7,048 bases of DNA, from assembly GCA_902806215.1 (NCBI GenBank), contig CADCVT010000358.1:1-7048 (forward strand), read 5' to 3'. The position numbers were made by a program, and so were the translations under genes. Source of the DNA: an uncultured Solirubrobacteraceae bacterium. GTDB lineage: Bacteria; Actinomycetota; Thermoleophilia; Solirubrobacterales; Solirubrobacteraceae. Below are positions 5,821 to 7,048 of this stretch, piece after piece; the stretch's first letter is position 1; every line of letters starts with the position of its first letter. The notes beneath the pieces are model-generated. The model did not search any database. It was not told where the DNA came from and worked only from the letters and a program-made list of their open reading frames with translations.

Positions 5821-7048
5821 GTGGCCGTGACCGACCGGAGAGCAGAGCCGTGGGACGCCCTGCTCGAGGCCGGGCGCGGCGACGAGCGGCTCGTGCGCGA
5901 GGCGAACGAGGGCGCGCGGCGCCCCGTCCTGCGCGATCTCCCGCCGCTGCATCCCAAACTGCTCGAGGCACTCGACACGCTCGGGATCGAGCAGCTCTAC
6001 CGGCATCAGGTCGACGCCGTGCACGCCGCGATGGAGGGCGACTTCATCGTCACCACCGGCACCGCGTCGGGCAAGAGCATGTGCTTCAACCTGCCGACGC
6101 TGCACCACCTGCTCCAGCAGCCGTCGTCGCGCGCGCTCTACCTGTACCCGACGAAGGCGCTCGCCCAGGACCAGGCGCGGGCGCTCGCGTCGTTCGGCCT
6201 CGGCAAGCAGATCCGCCCCGCGATCTACGACGGCGACACGCCGCGCGAGGAGCGCCTGGCCATCCGCCGCCGCGCCAACATCGTCCTCACGAACCCCGAC
6301 ATGCTCCACGTCGGGATCCTCCCCAACCACCGCGCGTGGGCCGACTTCCTGCACCGCCTCGACGTGGTCGTCGTCGACGAGGCGCACGTCTACCGCGGCG
6401 TGTTCGGCTCGCACGTCTCCAACGTGCTGCGGCGGCTGCGGCGGCTCGCGCCGCACGCGCGGTTCTTCATGGCGAGCGCGACGATCGCCAACCCGGTCGA
6501 GCTGGCCGAGCGGCTGACCGGCGTCGACGACATCGCGCTCGTCGACCAGGACGGCTCGCCGCGCGCGCGGCGCAAGCTCGCGATCTGGAACCCGCCGCTG
6601 ACGGACGAGGCGCTCGGGACCAGGCGCTCCTCGATCGGCGAGGCCGCCGACCTGCTCGTCGAGCTCGTGCAGGGCGGCGCGCGGACGATCTGCTTCATCA
6701 AGTCGCGCAAGGCGGTCGAGCTGACGTCGAAGATCGTCCAGGACCGCCTGCGCGACATCGGCGACGGCGCGCTGGCCGACACGGTCGCTCCATACCGCGC
6801 GGGCTACACGGCGCAGCAGCGCCGCGAGCTCGAGGCGCGGCTCGTCAGCGGCGAGCTGCGCGCTGTCGTGACGACCGACGCGCTCGAGCTCGGGATCGAC
6901 ATCGGCGCGCTCGACGCCGCCGTTGTCGTCACGTTCCCTGGCACCGTTGCGTCGCTGCGGCAGATGTGGGGCCGCGCCGGCCGCCGCGGCCGCGGGCTCG
7001 CGGTCTACGTCGCCGGCGAGGACGCGCTGGACCAGTTCTTCTGCCGGC
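5821..7048 (+). CDS. DEAD/DEAH-box helicase, Hrq1/MrfA (YprA)-like (3' end outside window)
   Basis: ATP-dependent superfamily 2 helicase; 409 codons are visible before the right edge. Both RecA-like domains are nearly complete. The motifs are an RHQ Q-motif (61-63), Walker A TGTASGKS (79-86), Ia PTKALAQDQ (110-118), Ib TNPDM (157-161), II DEAH (186-189), III SAT (219-221), IV CFIKSRK (291-297), V TTDALELGIDIG (351-362) and VI QMWGRAGRRGR (381-391). TGTASGKS with LYRHQ.DAV and ALELGIDIG is typical of the Hrq1/MrfA group. These proteins act in DNA repair, including crosslink or mitomycin C damage in Bacillus, and normally carry a C-terminal cysteine-bearing DUF1998/MZB domain, which would lie beyond 7048. 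The start is uncertain: ATG 5791, GTG 5812, GTG 5821 and GTG 5827 are all in frame. I prefer 5821 because it avoids overlap with the thiolase-like gene and follows a possible -10. Confidence 0.9.
   Translation, partial: MAVTDRRAEPWDALLEAGRGDERLVREANEGARRPVLRDLPPLHPKLLEALDTLGIEQLYRHQVDAVHAAMEGDFIVTTGTASGKSMCFNLPTLHHLLQQPSSRALYLYPTKALAQDQARALASFGLGKQIRPAIYDGDTPREERLAIRRRANIVLTNPDMLHVGILPNHRAWADFLHRLDVVVVDEAHVYRGVFGSHVSNVLRRLRRLAPHARFFMASATIANPVELAERLTGVDDIALVDQDGSPRARRKLAIWNPPLTDEALGTRRSSIGEAADLLVELVQGGARTICFIKSRKAVELTSKIVQDRLRDIGDGALADTVAPYRAGYTAQQRRELEARLVSGELRAVVTTDALELGIDIGALDAAVVVTFPGTVASLRQMWGRAGRRGRGLAVYVAGEDALDQFFCR

Noticed and set aside
5793..5978. N-terminal extension of the thiolase-like protein by 62 residues to an ATG at 5978
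   Set aside because: The extension is Ser/Arg-rich shadow sequence antisense to the helicase. The family start TPVIVGAAQRT follows ATG 5792 directly.
4969..6456. Minus-strand open frame spanning the thiolase-like gene and the helicase 5' part
   Set aside because: It crosses two well-supported genes in the wrong frame and has no motif.

Overview
This is a very GC-rich window with dense coding, GTG starts and little intergenic DNA. It fits a high-GC actinobacterium. The gene types would suit the Thermoleophilia/Solirubrobacterales, but no marker gene here proves that. It looks like ordinary chromosome: there is no transposase, integrase, phage gene, CRISPR array, rRNA or tRNA.

Layout from left to right. 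(1) The minus strand of 1-1198 carries a multi-pass membrane protein made of four DUF4389-type units; it runs off the left edge. (2) Two plus-strand genes follow, a compact glycerate kinase (1216-2199) and an NAD(P)-dependent glycerol-3-phosphate dehydrogenase, gpsA (2258-3361), with an unusual basic C-terminal tail. (3) Between gpsA and the next gene lies the one non-coding island, 3362-3585. It holds the last 26 codons of a degraded VOC/glyoxalase-family gene, two 64-bp direct repeats carrying a GGGGTCAGACCCC palindrome, and a third truncated copy that contains the stop codon of the next gene. (4) On the minus strand, a thiolase-like protein (4383-5792) and a HAD phosphatase (3586-4386) form a translationally coupled pair sharing a GTGA stop/start overlap. 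(5) Divergent from them, a DEAD/DEAH helicase of the Hrq1/MrfA (YprA) type starts near 5821 and runs off the right edge.

How the genes relate. Glycerate kinase and GpsA both handle three-carbon phosphate intermediates: glycerate to phosphoglycerate, and dihydroxyacetone phosphate to glycerol-3-phosphate for lipid backbones. They are probably co-transcribed. The thiolase-like protein lacks the recognisable thiolase nucleophilic cysteine and has an extra C-terminal domain like that of mycobacterial TLP1, so its reaction is unknown. Its coupling to a HAD-IIB phosphatase suggests a shared pathway that the sequence does not name. The helicase is probably a DNA repair enzyme unrelated to the metabolic genes.

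The most interesting signal is the repeat island. A mobile or recombinogenic palindromic repeat appears to have replaced the 5' part of a VOC gene, leaving a clean junction at 3435/3436. I see no convincing new multi-gene system in this window.
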